Assembly: GCA_036583965.1 (NCBI GenBank)
Contig: JAZBQD010000026.1
Coordinates: 744,001-808,000 of the forward strand
From: Prunella strophiata
Lineage: Eukaryota; Chordata; Aves; Passeriformes; Prunellidae
Reading direction: 5' to 3'
DNA: 64,000 nucleotides
Position 1 is the first letter of the stretch. Each line of letters starts with the position of its first letter. The notes beneath the pieces are model-generated. The model ran no database searches. It had not been told where the DNA came from and worked only from the letters and a program-made list of their open reading frames with translations. Shown one piece after another: positions 32,557 to 44,529 of the stretch. Both the position numbers and the translations under genes were made by a program.

Positions 32557-35361
32557 ATCCATCCCTTCCTTGGATCCATCCCTTCCTGGATCCATCCCTT
32601 CCTGGATCCATCCCTTCCTGGATCCATCCCTTCCTTGGATCCATCCCCTCCTTGGATCCATCCCTTCCTGGATCCATCCCTTCCCTGGATCCATCCCTTC
32701 CTTGGATCCATCCCTTCCTGGATCCATCCCTTCCTGGATCCATCCCTTCCTTGGATCCATCCCTTCCTGGATCCATCCCTTCCTGGATCCATCCCTTCCT
32801 GGATCCATCCCCTCCTTGGATCCATCCCCTCCTTGGATCCATCCCTTCCTGGATCCATCCCTTCCTGGATCCATCCCTTCCTGGATCCATCCCTTCCTGG
32901 ATCCATCCCTTCCTGGATCCATCCCTTCCTGGATCCATCCCTTCCTGGATCCATCCCTTCCCTGGATCCATCCCTTCCTTGGATCCATCCCTTCCTGGAT
33001 CCATCCCTTCCTGGATCCATCCCTTCCCTGGATCCATCCCCTCCCTGGATCCATCCCTTCCCTGGATCCATCCCTTCCTGGATCCATCCCTTCCCTGGAT
33101 CCATCCCTTCCTTGGATCCATCCCTTCCTGGATCCATCCCTTCCTTGGATCCATCCCTTCCTGGATCCATCCCCTCCTTGGATCCATCCCTTCCTGGATC
33201 CATCCCTTCCTGGATCCATCCCTTCCTGGATCCATCCCTTCCTGGATCCATCCCTTCCTTGGATCCATCCCTTCCTGGATCCATCCCTTCCCTGGATCCA
33301 TCCCTTCCTTGGATCCATCCCTTCCTGGATCCATCCCTTCCTGGATCCATCCCTTCCTGGATCCATCCCTTCCCTGGATCCATCCCTTCCTGGATCCATC
33401 CCTTCCTGGATCCATCCCTTCCTGGATCCATCCCTTCCTGGATCCATCCCTTCCTGGATCCATCCCTTCCTGGATCCATCCCTTCCTTGGATCCATCCCT
33501 TCCTGGATCCATCCCTTCCTTGGATCCATCCCTTCCTGGATCCATCCCTTCCTGGATCCATCCCTTCCTGGATCCATCCCCTCCCTGGATCCATCCCTTC
33601 CCTGGATCCATCCCTTCCCTGGATCCATCCCCTCCCTGGATCCATCCCTTCCTGGATCCATCCCTTCCTGGATCCATCCCTTCCTTGGATCCATCCCTTC
33701 CTGGATCCATCCCTTCCTGGATCCATCCCTTCCTTGGATCCATCCCTTCCTGGATCCATCCCTTCCTGGATCCATCCCCTCCTTGGATCCATCCCTTCCT
33801 GGATCCATCCCTTCCCTGGATCCATCCCTTCCTTGGATCCATCCCTTCCTGGATCCATCCCTTCCTGGATCCATCCCTTCCTTGGATCCATCCCTTCCTG
33901 GATCCATCCCTTCCTGGATCCATCCCTTCCTGGATCCATCCCTTCCTGGATCCATCCCTTCCTGGATCCATCCCTTCCCTGGATCCATCCCTTCCTGGAT
34001 CCATCCCTTCCTTGGATCCATCCCTTCCTTGGATCCATCCCTTCCTGGATCCATCCCTTCCTTGGATCCATCCCTTCCTTGGATCCATCCCTTCCTGGAT
34101 CCATCCCCTCCCTGGATCCATCCCTTCCTGGATCCATCCCTTCCTGGATCCATCCCTTCCTGGATCCATCCCCTCCCTGGATCCATCCCTTCCTGGATCC
34201 ATCCCTTCCCTGGATCCATCCCTTCCCTGGATCCATCCCCTTCCCTGGATCCATCCCCTCCCTGGATCCATCCCTTCCCTGGATCCATCCCCTCCTTGGA
34301 TCCATCCCCTTCCTTGGATCCATCCCCTCCTTGGATCCATCCCCTCCCTGGATCCATCCCTTCCTGGATCCATCCCTTCCTGGATCCATCCCTTCCCTGG
34401 ATCCATCCCTTCCCTGGATCCATCCCCTCCTTGGATCCATCCCTTCCTGGATCCATCCCCTCCTTGGATCCATCCCTTCCTGGATCCATCCCTTCCTTGG
34501 ATCCATCCCCTCCCTGGATCCATCCCTTCCTGGATCCATCCCTTCCCTGGATCCATCCCTTCCTGGATCCATCCCTTCCTGGATCCATCCCTTCCTGGAT
34601 CCATCCCTTCCTGGATCCATCCCTTCCTGGATCCATCCCCTCCCTGGATCCATCCCCTTCCTTGGATCCATCCCTTCCCTGGATCCATCCCTTCCTTGGA
34701 TCCATCCCTTCCCTGGATCCATCCCTTCCCTGGATCCATCCCCTCCCTGGATCCATCCCCTCCCTGGATCCATCCCTTCCTGGATCCATCCCCTCCTTGG
34801 ATCCATCCCTTCCTTGGATCCATCCCTTCCCTGGATCCATCCCTTCCTGGATCCATCCCCTCCTTGGATCCATCCCTTCCTGGATCCATCCCTTCCTTGG
34901 ATCCATCCCTTCCTGGATCCATCCCTTCCCTGGATCCATCCCTTCCTGGATCCATCCCCTCCTTGGATCCATCCCTTCCCTGGATCCATCCCCTCCTTGG
35001 ATCCATCCCCTCCCTGGATCCATCCCCTCCCTGGATCCGTCCCCTCCCTGGATCCATCCCCTCCTTGGATCCATCCCCTCCCTGGATCCATCCCCTCCTT
35101 GGATCCATCCCCTCCTTGGATCCATCCCCTCCCTGGATCCATCCCCTTCCCTGGATCCATCCCCTCCCTGGATCCATCCCTTCCCTGGATCCATCCCCTC
35201 CCTGGATCCATCCCCTTCCCTGGATCCATCCCCTCCCTGGATCCATCCCTTCCTTGGATCCATCCCTTCCCTTGGATCCATCCCCTTCCTGGATCCATCC
35301 CCTCCTTGGATCCATCCCTTCCCTGGATCCTATCCCTTCCCTGGATCCGTCCCCTCCCTGG
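32555..35361. repeat. 16/17-bp BamHI minisatellite, about 170 units
   Basis: The unit is 'ggatccatcccttcct' with an optional extra T or C. Nearly every unit contains GGATCC. The left two thirds are mainly 16-bp 'cttcct' units, and the right third (about 34200 onward) is dominated by 17-bp 'cctccct/cctcctt' units. The array begins in the same GGGG that ends the preceding 17-bp array, with no spacer. All six frames are open over long stretches, so the apparent proteins of about 900-1330 residues are artefacts. Confidence 0.97.
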
Positions 35362-35474
35362 CTAGAGCAGAGAGAGGCTGAGGCAAAGGGCAGAGAGGGG
35401 AAGGAAGGGAGCGTCCTTGCACTGGAGCTAAAAGAGGGGTTTTCACTGGAGAAAATGAAGGTGTTTATTACAGT

Positions 35475-35550
35475 AAGGGTGGGCAGGCCCTGGCACCAGT
35501 GCCCAGAGAAGCTGTGGCTGCCCCTGGATCCCTGGAAGTGTCCAAGGCCT
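35475..35550 (+). mobile_element. CR1 fragment next to the minisatellite
   Basis: 'aagggtgggcaggccctggc', 'cagagaagctgtggctgccc' and 'ctggatccctggaagtgtcc' are internal sense CR1. The 3' end is absent. Confidence 0.8.
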
Positions 35551-36543
35551 CGCTGGCCTTTTTCTGAAATGTCCAAAAGCATCTTCTGTCTCACACAGTC
35601 CTGAACATTGCCAGTTGGCCTTGGGAATCTGTTCCAGGAGAAAACTTACTTTTTTTTTTTAACTTAAACTTTTTTGATAATTTAGGACAGAAAACTCTGG
35701 CTGCTTTCAGAGGAAAGTGTTACATCTTTAATTTTGTGAAGCAGGCAAAGAGCTGGAACTTGCTGATGCAGGTTCCTTGACTTTCCCCCAGACATTGGGG
35801 AAGTGTCACTCAAAATCTTCTCAAGAAGATGCTGACAGCTGAGGATGGGGGTCTGGGCCTGCCCCGGGCCCTGCCCATGCTGCCCAGCCCAGGGCATCTC
35901 CCCCAGCCTCATGTGGGGCAGTTTAGAGGGGGCAGAGCCAGCCCAGCCCCAACCCCTTCCCAGCTGAGGGTGCTGGGTATGATGAGTGGCAGCAATTCAG
36001 GATGATGAGTGGCAGCAATTCCTCTTCCTCCTCACATCAATTTGCACCAGGTTCTGCTGCTGGCTGGGCCTCCATGCCAAGCTTTAGTGCTTTTTAATTG
36101 CCTGGTGGAGCTGGCTCAGCTCGGAGCTCTCCAGAGCCCCAGCCTCGCCTTGGTAACTGTCTGAACCACCAGGGCAGAGCAGCAGGAAAGCAGGACAGGG
36201 AATTGAGCTGGCTCCTCTCTGGGAATGTTCCCACACCTCTGTAGTTGGTTTTCCAGACCTTCTCTTCATCTTCTTACTGGAAACAAGTCCTCCTTCCCCA
36301 GTGCTGCTGTGAGAGGTGTCACAAGACAACCACTGCATTTCCAAATCCTGCTCCTGCCCAGGCACTTTGGCAGGAGCTGTGGTCCATCCTGGACAACCTG
36401 TTGCCATCAGCTGAGTAAAATCTGCTCTTGTTCCTGAAATTTCACCACCCTTCCACAGCAGTCTCTGGCCCCAGACAAGTCCCTGGAAGATTTTGTCATC
36501 CTCATTCTCTGCTCCTAGTCTGGCACAAGGCATCCTGCAAGTC
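35551..36543. other. Intergenic, no gene seen
   Basis: Contains a T10 run at 35651-35660 and a near-duplicated 'gatgatgagtggcagcaatt' / 'tatgatgagtggcagcaatt' pair at about 35978-36020. No gene recognised. Confidence 0.35.
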
Positions 36544-36666
36544 ACAGAATCAGGGAATGGTTTGGGTTGGAAGGGACCTTAAATTTCATCCCACTCCAAC
36601 CCCTGATGGACAGAGACCTTCCACTAGACCAGATGGCTCAGAGCTCCCTCCAGCCTGGCCTTGGAT
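36544..36666 (-). mobile_element. CR1 LINE 3' fragment, antisense
   Basis: 'agaatcagggaatggtttgg', 'gttggaagggaccttaaatt' and 'gagaccttccactagaccag' are an antisense CR1 tail. Confidence 0.9.
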
Positions 36667-37338
36667 GAAGAACAAAGGCATGGCCAGGATTTCCATGTGT
36701 GTTTACCCTGCAGGCAGCACTCCCAACCCAAGGAGCCTGGAGAAAGGGCTGCACCTGAGCCCTGACTCCCAAGACCTGCTCACAGCACAGCTGGGAAGTT
36801 CTGCAGGGATGTTAATGGCACAGAGAAAAGCCATTAAAGGAGGAAGAGTTGAGGTTACAATATTGTGCTGAAAAGTTTATTGCTGCCTGTAGAGACATCA
36901 GGTCTGTACTTCCAGGATTACTCAGTGCTTAATGCCCAGTGCCTGCACATTAGTTTTGCCGGGAAGCCCATTTGGGGTTCTTCCAAAACGGAAAAATTAA
37001 AGGGCTTCCCTAGTAAATGTGCTGTCCAAAAGCAAAAGGGAGGGAAAAAAAAGGCTCCAAGCCCAGCTCAGGAACCCAACCTGAGGCAGCAGAGTGGGGC
37101 AGGGGTGGTCCTGCCGGCTGAGCCCTGGATGGGCAGTGCTGGCCCCTGGAAGTTCTGGGAATGGACACCCATTGCTGCTCCCTTGCACTGCTGGCTCCTC
37201 CTGACACTAAGCTACAGCAGGAAAAGATGCAAATTTACACACAAATTTGGGTGTCCAGCAGGCGAAATTGCCTGGGAAATTCTCCTCCTGATTTTATTAA
37301 TAGAATAAAAAAAGGCGACTTGCTTGTCACCTTGCTCT
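36667..37338. other. Intergenic, no gene seen
   Basis: An A-rich run at 37046-37052 and an AT-rich patch at 37290-37313 precede the (ATCC)n tract. No gene recognised. Confidence 0.35.
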
Positions 37339-37541
37339 CCATCCATCCATCCATCCATCCATCCATCCATCCATCCATCCATCCATCCATCCATCCATCA
37401 TCCATCCATCCATCCATCATCCATTCATCCATCCATCATCCATCCATCCATCCATTCATCCATCCATCATCCATCCATCCATCCATCCATCCATCCATCC
37501 ATCCATCCATCCATCCATCCATCCATCCATCCATCCATCCC
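37339..37541. repeat. (ATCC)n microsatellite, 203 bp
   Basis: About 50 tetranucleotide units with a few 'atcatcc' and 'attcatcc' interruptions between 37397 and 37470, and a pure stretch after that. Confidence 0.97.
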
Positions 37542-38345
37542 CTGTGCTCCAGAGAACAGCCCTTTTCCTGCACCCAGGCTCTCAGGCCACCCTTTTCCCA
37601 GCATTTACCCTCCACGTGGGAACAGAAGGAGTGCCTGGAATAGATGCAGCCTGGACAGGGAGGCAGCAGCCGTTTGGGGAAGCAGCAGCAATTCAGCCCA
37701 AAGATGGGAGGCTGGGCTCCCTGCCTGCTCCTCTCCTGGCACCCAGCTCTGATCTGAAATCAATGTGAGCCAAGTGCCAGGATGTGAGTGAGACTCTGTG
37801 TCTCTTTGCAGCCCGGAGAACCCAGGACTTTGTGCAGGCACTGCCTGGAAGCAGAGCAAAGCGTGCAGCAGCAGCTTCGTGCTGCTCTCAGGAGGTCCTT
37901 AACTGCCTTGGGCTCCACCTTGGGTGGGCCAGGGATGGTTTGTGTCCTCTGACCATTCCCAAGAGTGCTGGGGGCTGGGGGGGTTTCTGTGTGTGCCCAG
38001 GTGAGGGTTTGGTTCACTTGGCCATGTCAGTGGGAGCTGGGAATGACACTGGGATCCAGTTTGCCTTGGGAGCAGAGGGTGGGAGCTCCACAGCAACCCC
38101 TACTCCCAGGGACATCGATTCCCTGGTGGCTCAGCCTGGAGAAAAGGAGCCTCAGGGGCCCCCTCCTGGCTCTGCACAGCTCCTGCCAGGAGGGGACAGC
38201 CAGGGGGGTCGGGCTCTGCTCCCAGGGAACAGGGACAGGAGGAGAGGAACAGCCTCAGGCTGGGCCAGGGGAGATCAGGGTGGACATCAGCAGGAATTTC
38301 CTTGTGGGAAAGATTATCAGGCATGAGAAGGGACTGTCCAGGAAG
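37542..38345. other. Intergenic, no gene seen
   Basis: No repeat or coding feature recognised. Confidence 0.35.
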
Positions 38346-38532
38346 GTTTGGAGTCCCCATCCCTGGAGGGATCTAAAATGAACACATGTGGGATAATTAA
38401 TAAGGGGATTACATGTGGATGTGGCACCTGGGGACATGGGTCAGTGGTGGCATTGGAAGGACTGGGGAATGCTTGGATTGGACTGATGACCTTAGAGGGC
38501 TTTTCCTGTGTAAATGATTCCATGACTCCATG
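38346..38532 (+). mobile_element. CR1 LINE 3' fragment
   Basis: 'tttggagtccccatccctgg', 'acatgtggatgtggcacctg', 'gggacatgggtcagtggtgg', 'cttagagggcttttcctgtg' and 'atgattccatgactccatga' are a sense CR1 tail. Confidence 0.88.
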
Positions 38533-39585
38533 AGCTCACCAAGGTATATTGTCTGCACAGGAGATTTGTCTCCTCATGGGGTCTTACTAAGGGAATTTAA
38601 GGTTTGGCTCCTTTGGTGAGCCAAGGGCTGGGCTTGGCTCAGTTTTTGGCATAATCCCTGTGCCAGGGGCACCGTGGGACTGGGAGATTCCCTGGCAGAC
38701 AAATGTGAGGATGTTTTTGGGAATAACAAGGAAAAGCAAAGGAGGAAAAGGAGAGAGTAGAACAGTACAGGCCAAGAAAGCCCAAGGCAGTGAGCACCAA
38801 AGCTCGGGGAGCACAGGAAGAGCTCACAGGCAGAGCCAGGCTGGGCAGGTGGGTGCTCACCTTAAGCTGGGTCTGGATCTCTCTGCGAGCTGAGCTCAGC
38901 ATCCTGTGGTGAAATTAGAAGATCTGTGCCTAAACTTAATCAAAAAGAGGCAGCAGAAGAAGATAAGTGGAATGATTGGAGATTACAGGGAAGCAGTGGA
39001 ACTTGGGGAGGGGCAGAATGAGTGTTGAAAGCTCAGGGAGCTGTGGCTTTCCTTGCAAAACCAGATCATTTGGGAATGTCAGTACATCTAAGTGCCACTC
39101 CTCCAGAGTCTGGGTGCTCTGCCCTCCGAGGGATCTCATCCCATCCGTGTCTCCCCCTTTACTGCCCGAGGCTGTGCTGCTCTCCAGTCAGGAATCCTGC
39201 TGAGGAAAGCTGGGATTGCAGACGCTGCCCCCTCCCCGGGCAGGGGTTTGGCACACGGATCCACGCGAGGGGCAATGCCAGCTTTCCTCCCCGCCTCAAA
39301 TCCCTCCCCGCCTTCCCGGGGGTTCCCGGGGAGCAGCTCCGCTGCTCCGAGGATTCATTAGGGCTCATTAGTGCCCATTAACAGGTCTGTCCCAGAGCTC
39401 AACCTGACACGGGCAGCTGTGAGCTCCATGGAATAGTTCCGGTTCCTCTGCTCCTTCCTTCTCTGCAGCTCCTTCTCCGTGCCTCAGTTTCCCAGCTTGT
39501 GTAACCTCGGGGCTCTTTGGATCCAGGATTTCTCCTCCTGCCCTCCAAGGGCTGTTTCCTCTCCCTCTGCAGGAGGCTGTTCCAT
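38533..39585. other. Intergenic, no gene seen
   Basis: A CpG-containing patch at 39230-39350 ends in 'ggattcattagggctcatta' (39351-39370) and 'gtgcccattaacagg'. This TAAT-bearing edge could be part of a regulatory element. Otherwise featureless. Confidence 0.35.
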
Positions 39586-39728
39586 CCTTAAGGAGTGTCC
39601 AAGGCCAGGTTGGATGGGGCTTGGATCATCCTGGGGTAGTGGAAGGTGTCCCTGCCCATGGAAGGCAGGGATGATTTTAGGATCTTTAGGGTCCTTTCCA
39701 ACCCCAACCATTCCATGATTCTCTGATT
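39586..39728 (+). mobile_element. CR1 LINE 3' fragment
   Basis: 'gtgtccaaggccaggttgga', 'ggtgtccctgcccatggaag', 'gggtcctttccaaccccaac' and 'cattccatgattctctgatt' are a sense CR1 tail. Confidence 0.92.
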
Positions 39729-40599
39729 TAAGCACACAATGTGTCTCCTCTCAGGTCTTCTCTCTTCACCCACACCAGTTTTTTCCTAGATATTTTTTCT
39801 TTATCTCTTTCCTTTTTCCAGTTTATATTTCTTATTAGATATTTATACATTTCTTACTAAGGTGAAACAAGAATTTTAAGTTTGTATTTTTTTTACTAAA
39901 CAAGAAACTTCCTTGTTTTTGCGTTGGTGGCTGTCAGTTCATGGGGAGGTGACAGCTGAGTGACAGCTCTGGCAGAGCAGGAAGGGAGGGATGCAGTACC
40001 TGAGATCAGCCATGACAAAGTGCCTGGGGAGGGCCTTTCACTGCTCACATCCCCGGGAGTGCTGAGGAGCCGTTCAGCGGGAGCTGACGGGGCAGGAGAT
40101 GGAGTTAAACCCAGCTTAGAGAACTGGGAGAGAACAGGAGGAGGAGAGGCTGCTGCGGGACCTCCCAGCACTGGAAAATTTGGGGATGTGGAGCAGAAGG
40201 TGCTGAGGGGGAAAGGGATGGGCACAAGGATCCTGCTCCTTTGTGCCAGCTGAGGAAAACCTTTGGAGAATTAGAGCCAAGCACTGTCTGCACTTCTCGG
40301 GAGGTGATGTGGGAGATGAGTGAGAGCGTTCAGGTGCAACAGCCTCGGCTGAAGAGGTCTCTGCATCATTTCCCACCGGGATCTGCTCCCTGCATCGGCT
40401 CCTCCCGATCCTTCCCCACCCAAATTCCTCACGGCACAAACAGGAGGGTTCCAACCGAGCCAGGCTCCAGCGCAGAGCAGGGAGGTGCAGTGGAGGATTC
40501 CCCTGCTCCCCAAGTCTCGGCTGCATCCTCGCTCCCCTCCTGCCTGTCTCGGCGGCCCCGCGGAGGAGCAGGGACCGCGTCTGCTGGCAGCCCGTGCCC
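39729..40599. other. Intergenic, no gene seen
   Basis: AT-rich at 39775-39905 (T-rich runs and 'attagatatttatacattt'). The rest is mixed. No gene recognised. Confidence 0.35.
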
Positions 40600-40710
40600 T
40601 CCAGGGATTGTGCAATGTGTTATCAGTTCCGCAGGGGAGGATAATGTTGTCTTTCACAGCTCCTGTGTCAGCTCTGCTGATTAGTCTGATGCAAATGAGC
40701 TTTTAGCCTT
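40600..40710. promoter_or_regulatory. Candidate enhancer with a perfect POU octamer
   Basis: ATGCAAAT at 40689-40696 is an exact octamer motif. 'gtgttatcagttcc' (GATA-type) and 'ggataatgttgtc' lie within 70 bases, and 'gctgattagtctg' is a homeodomain-like site. The block is repeat-free. Confidence 0.35.
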
Positions 40711-41199
40711 GACACGGAGCCCGAGGTCCAGGAGGAGAGAAGGAGCATCCAGCACAGTCCTGAAGAGCTGGACTACTCCTGGCAGTCCCAGCACCACCCT
40801 GAGAGAAGGAGCAGGACTTAGGCTTGTCTTTTCTGGTGTTTCTCCATCATTTTCACTTCAATAATTTCCCTTTGGTCTGCAGGTGAAGGTCTGTTGCTTT
40901 TCTCCTGGTTCTGTCTATAGATTTGCACCAAGGCCGAGTAACTCCCACCCATCCCCCGTGGCTCTTCCCCACCCTCCTGCTCTGGGACACATTCCTGGGG
41001 GACTCATGGAAAATGCCTTCTGGACAAAGAGCCCTTTGTACCTGAAAACCAAGGCAGAGGGGTAAAAACCTGAGGAACGTCCCATTTGTGCTGCTGCTTT
41101 TCTAACCAGAACTGCCCCTCAAATCCAGGCCTTTCCTTTCCTGTCTCCAACACCTGCTTCTGCTAAAAAGCCACCCAGCACCAACCTCCCTGCCTGGAG

Positions 41200-41580
41200 A
41201 GGCTGGTATTTTATTTAGGGCTGATCCATTTTTCTTTTAATTCAGATCAATGCGGGTTAATTGAGAGCAGCTTATTTTTACTTCTGCTGGTCTCTGCCTG
41301 CCAGGATCAATAGCAGTCATTTCCACTTAAACCGTTGTACCTTTACTGGAACCAGCAGAGCCCCCAGCCCTCCACACAGCCCCATCCCTGCGGTTCCTGG
41401 TGCAATAATTCCAACCAGGCTCTCGGCAGTCTGGCTGCAGCGGCATCCTCGTAATGCTGGGAGGAAATGGAGCCGCGCTCAGCCCCGACCGGGGGAGATG
41501 GATTACAGCCTGCAACATTTGCACACTAAAAATACCCAGCGAGGGGCAGCCGCTCATTGATCCCTCTGCCTTAATGGGCC
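41200..41580. promoter_or_regulatory. Candidate conserved non-coding element
   Basis: AT-rich motifs 'tattttatttagggctgatc', 'ttcttttaattcagatcaat' and 'gggttaattgagagcag' are followed by CpG-containing sequence ending in 'gcctgcaacatttgcacac' and 'ctcattgatccctc'. Repeat-free. Function is inferred from composition. Confidence 0.3.
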
Positions 41581-41896
41581 GCAGAAGGTCCCTCTGGCCA
41601 CCCACTGCCACTAGATGGGGCGATGCGGCAGCGCTGCAGCCCCGAGCCGTGCTTCACCTCCCCGGCACACGGAGGCGGCTCCGCTCAGCCCACGACGTGC
41701 AGGAGCCCCGTGTTTGCACACCCGAGACTCTTTCGGTGGATACAAACCCCACCACGGCGTTCCCGGGGAGCGCTGGCCATGGGGGCTGAAAGGAAACATG
41801 GATGTTCTGCTGCTGGCTGTGTTTCAGAGGGAAATCCTCGTGGATGGGGTGGGTTTGGGGCTGCTGCATCCCAGGGTTTGTCCTTGGCCGGTGGAA

Positions 41897-42010
41897 AATC
41901 ATAGGATGTTCTAAGTTGGAAGGGACCTTAAAGCTCATCCCATCCCCTGCCATGAGCAGGGACACCTGCCACTCTCGCAGGTCCAACCTGGCCTTGGACA
42001 CTTGGTGGGA
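41897..42010 (-). mobile_element. CR1 LINE 3' fragment, antisense
   Basis: 'aatcataggatgttctaagt', 'tggaagggaccttaaagctc' and 'gccatgagcagggacacctg' are an antisense CR1 tail. Confidence 0.9.
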
Positions 42011-44500
42011 TGTGACAAATCTCTCCCCCTGGATCCTGGATGGCTCAGATATGTTTTGGTGTGACTGCACTCTTCGTGGTGCAGAGTTTCATCTTTAAAA
42101 TTTAGGATTTACACCAAATCCAGTGGGCAGCATGGTGGCCCAAAGGTGCCACTGTCCCCTTGCTCTGCCTGCTCCCACCTTCCCTGGCTGCCTGGCCATC
42201 ATTCCCATGCACCCACCTCTTCCCTCTCTGTTCTAGCAGCTGAGCACTCGTCCTCTTCCATCACCTGCTGTGTGAGCCTGTGGAGGCATTGTAGGAATTC
42301 TTTCTGGGATGTTATCAGTTATCTGTTAATGGAGAACCAAGCCAGGTGGGCACAGAGGAGGGAGACCCTCTGCAGGACATCAGTTCAGTGTTTAAAGGAC
42401 CTTTTCCTCTCAGTCACTGGGCAGAGGTTGGCTTCAGCTGGAGTTCTTGTGGAGCAGTTTCTGGGGCTGCTGGGCCTTGCCCACGGGAAGGAAAAGTGGA
42501 GCAATGGGAGAAGGAGCTACCAAAGCAATGCCAAAGTCCTTCCCTCCCTCCTTCCCTCCCTCCCCTTCCCTGGCAGAGATCCCTGATCCCCGTGTTTGCT
42601 GCCCTTTCCAGAGCCCTCCCAACCCAGCTGATGTTTGGGGAAGAGAAGAATTACCAATTTCCTGATGGGTAAAACCAGGGACAGAGCAGGCAGTGAGTTC
42701 TGGTCATAAATGTCAGGGAATAATGGCTTTGGCCCCTACCCCTGGAGCAGAAGTGATTTAAAGGGTCGTTAAAAAGGGTCGGTGTCCATAAGGGTGGTGC
42801 ACAGGGTCTCCAGCCCAGCTCCTTTATTTCCTCGGGCTGGATCCACCAGGGCCATGGCTTTGGAGAAGCCATATGTCAGCTAAATGTGTCTCTAATTGAT
42901 TTCTGGACCTGCATGGAGTGTAAACATTTTACCAGTCAGAGAGCAGCTGATCTGGAGAGGAGGTGGGAGGGGAAAGGGCAGGAGAAAGTCTGGTGTGAAG
43001 CTGAGGGGAGCCTCGGAAAACGACTTTTGTCTGGCCCCATCAAACCCCAACTCACCGCGGCCCCTCCGCGGGGTTCCCTGGTAATGGAGTCGCTCCCAGG
43101 GCAAAAGTTAACTCCAATTAGAGGCTGTTCAGGGAGGGGTTTCACTCCCACGTTTCCCCGCCGGAGCCGTGTCAGCTCCCGTTACGGAGATGGGCCGGGC
43201 AGCAGCTGGGAACAGCGTGTGGACAATGAGGGGTGTCCTGGGAATCCTTCCTGCAGGGACACAGCCCGGCCCCGCCGCTCCTCCTCCTCCTCCTCCCTCC
43301 CAGCCATGGACAGCTCGCACCCAGCCCTTCTCTCCTTTGAACCACCCGACCTGTGCAAGGGCGTGACCCCACCAAAATGGTTCCTTCAGGACATCCCCCA
43401 AATTTCCCCCTAAACCCTCTCTGTTCCCTCATCCCTGCACACAGCCCCTGTTTTAACCCCTTGTTTGCCCAGCTCCCCTGGGGACGCTGGGTGAAGCCTG
43501 GTGGGGCCAAAGAGGGGAAATCAATGCCAAGGCTGATGCTCCCCGGCAAAAACGATGGTCAGGAACCAAACCCCAGGTCCAAACAGGAGGGGAAAGGCAG
43601 GTGAGAATGGGAACAGTGTCCCCTGTGTCCCTGGGACTGCTCCGGAGGCGTGGCTGTGAGTGCTGAGGAGGGGGACCAAAGCCACAGTGTCAGCCCATGT
43701 GAGACCCCTCTGGCAGATCCCCAGATCTGGGTCCCCAGCCCCCCCGGGTGGTCCCCAACAGCCCTCTCTGGGTGTCTTTTCTTTCTCACCTCAGCCTTTG
43801 CTGTCACCCGAGGACGAGCAGTCCAGGTGGTAAACAGAGATGGAAACCAGAGATCCTTCATCCCTTACAAGCCTTCAATTCAACTTCCAAGATTTTGTTC
43901 CAGAGCCACAAAGAGCAGGGAGGATTTGGGATTTCTCCTTCTGAGCAGGAAAAACAAAGTCCATTAGAGATCTCCTTCTACTCGATAAATAATCAGCTTT
44001 TCTGAGCCTTTTAATTAAACAGCAACATTGCACAGAACTACTTACTTTAGAAAATATTTTGGAGCATTTACTGGAATAGAACACAACAAATTCTGTTTCA
44101 AGCCAGGTTTTTCTTCTTTTTTTCTCCCCTCTCCAAGCCTGTGTCATGCAAAGCTTTCAGTCAGCTTGAATTTAATAAGCTAGCTCACCTGAACAGAACT
44201 GAAAACTGTTCAATAAACCCAAGGCAAAAGAGAGGAAAAAGTGGGGAATTATTAGAAAATGTTGGAGTGTAATGATTTTGGGGAAGCTGGGGGTTTTTTG
44301 GGCTTCAAAATGGTGATTTTGTTCTGAAACAGTCCTAAAATGAGCAATGACAAGTGCAAACAGCTTAAAGCTGATGTCCAAATAGCTGCTGAATTGAATG
44401 TTTTGGGAAGAAATAGGGTAAAGCATCGGGGGTGTGTGCGTGTGCATCTGTGTTACTTTTTTTTTTTTTTTTTTTTCCCTCCAGACGGAGAGAAAAAAGA
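42011..44500. other. Intergenic, no gene seen
   Basis: Includes a (CCCT)n-like pyrimidine patch at 42539-42571, a short (CTC)n at 43280-43300 and an AT-rich, repeat-free block at 43970-44400 containing 'gataaataatcagc' and 'ttttaattaaacagc'. An 18-base T run lies at 44458-44476. No exon recognised. Confidence 0.35.
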
Positions 44501-44529
44501 AAAGCCTCGCCGTGCATCCAAACCGAATT

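Noticed and set aside
31295..35281. Open frame of 1328 codons on the minus strand, and others of about 900-1040 codons on both strands
   Set aside because: They lie wholly in tandem arrays whose units lack stop codons, are open in several frames at once and have no domain or splice evidence.
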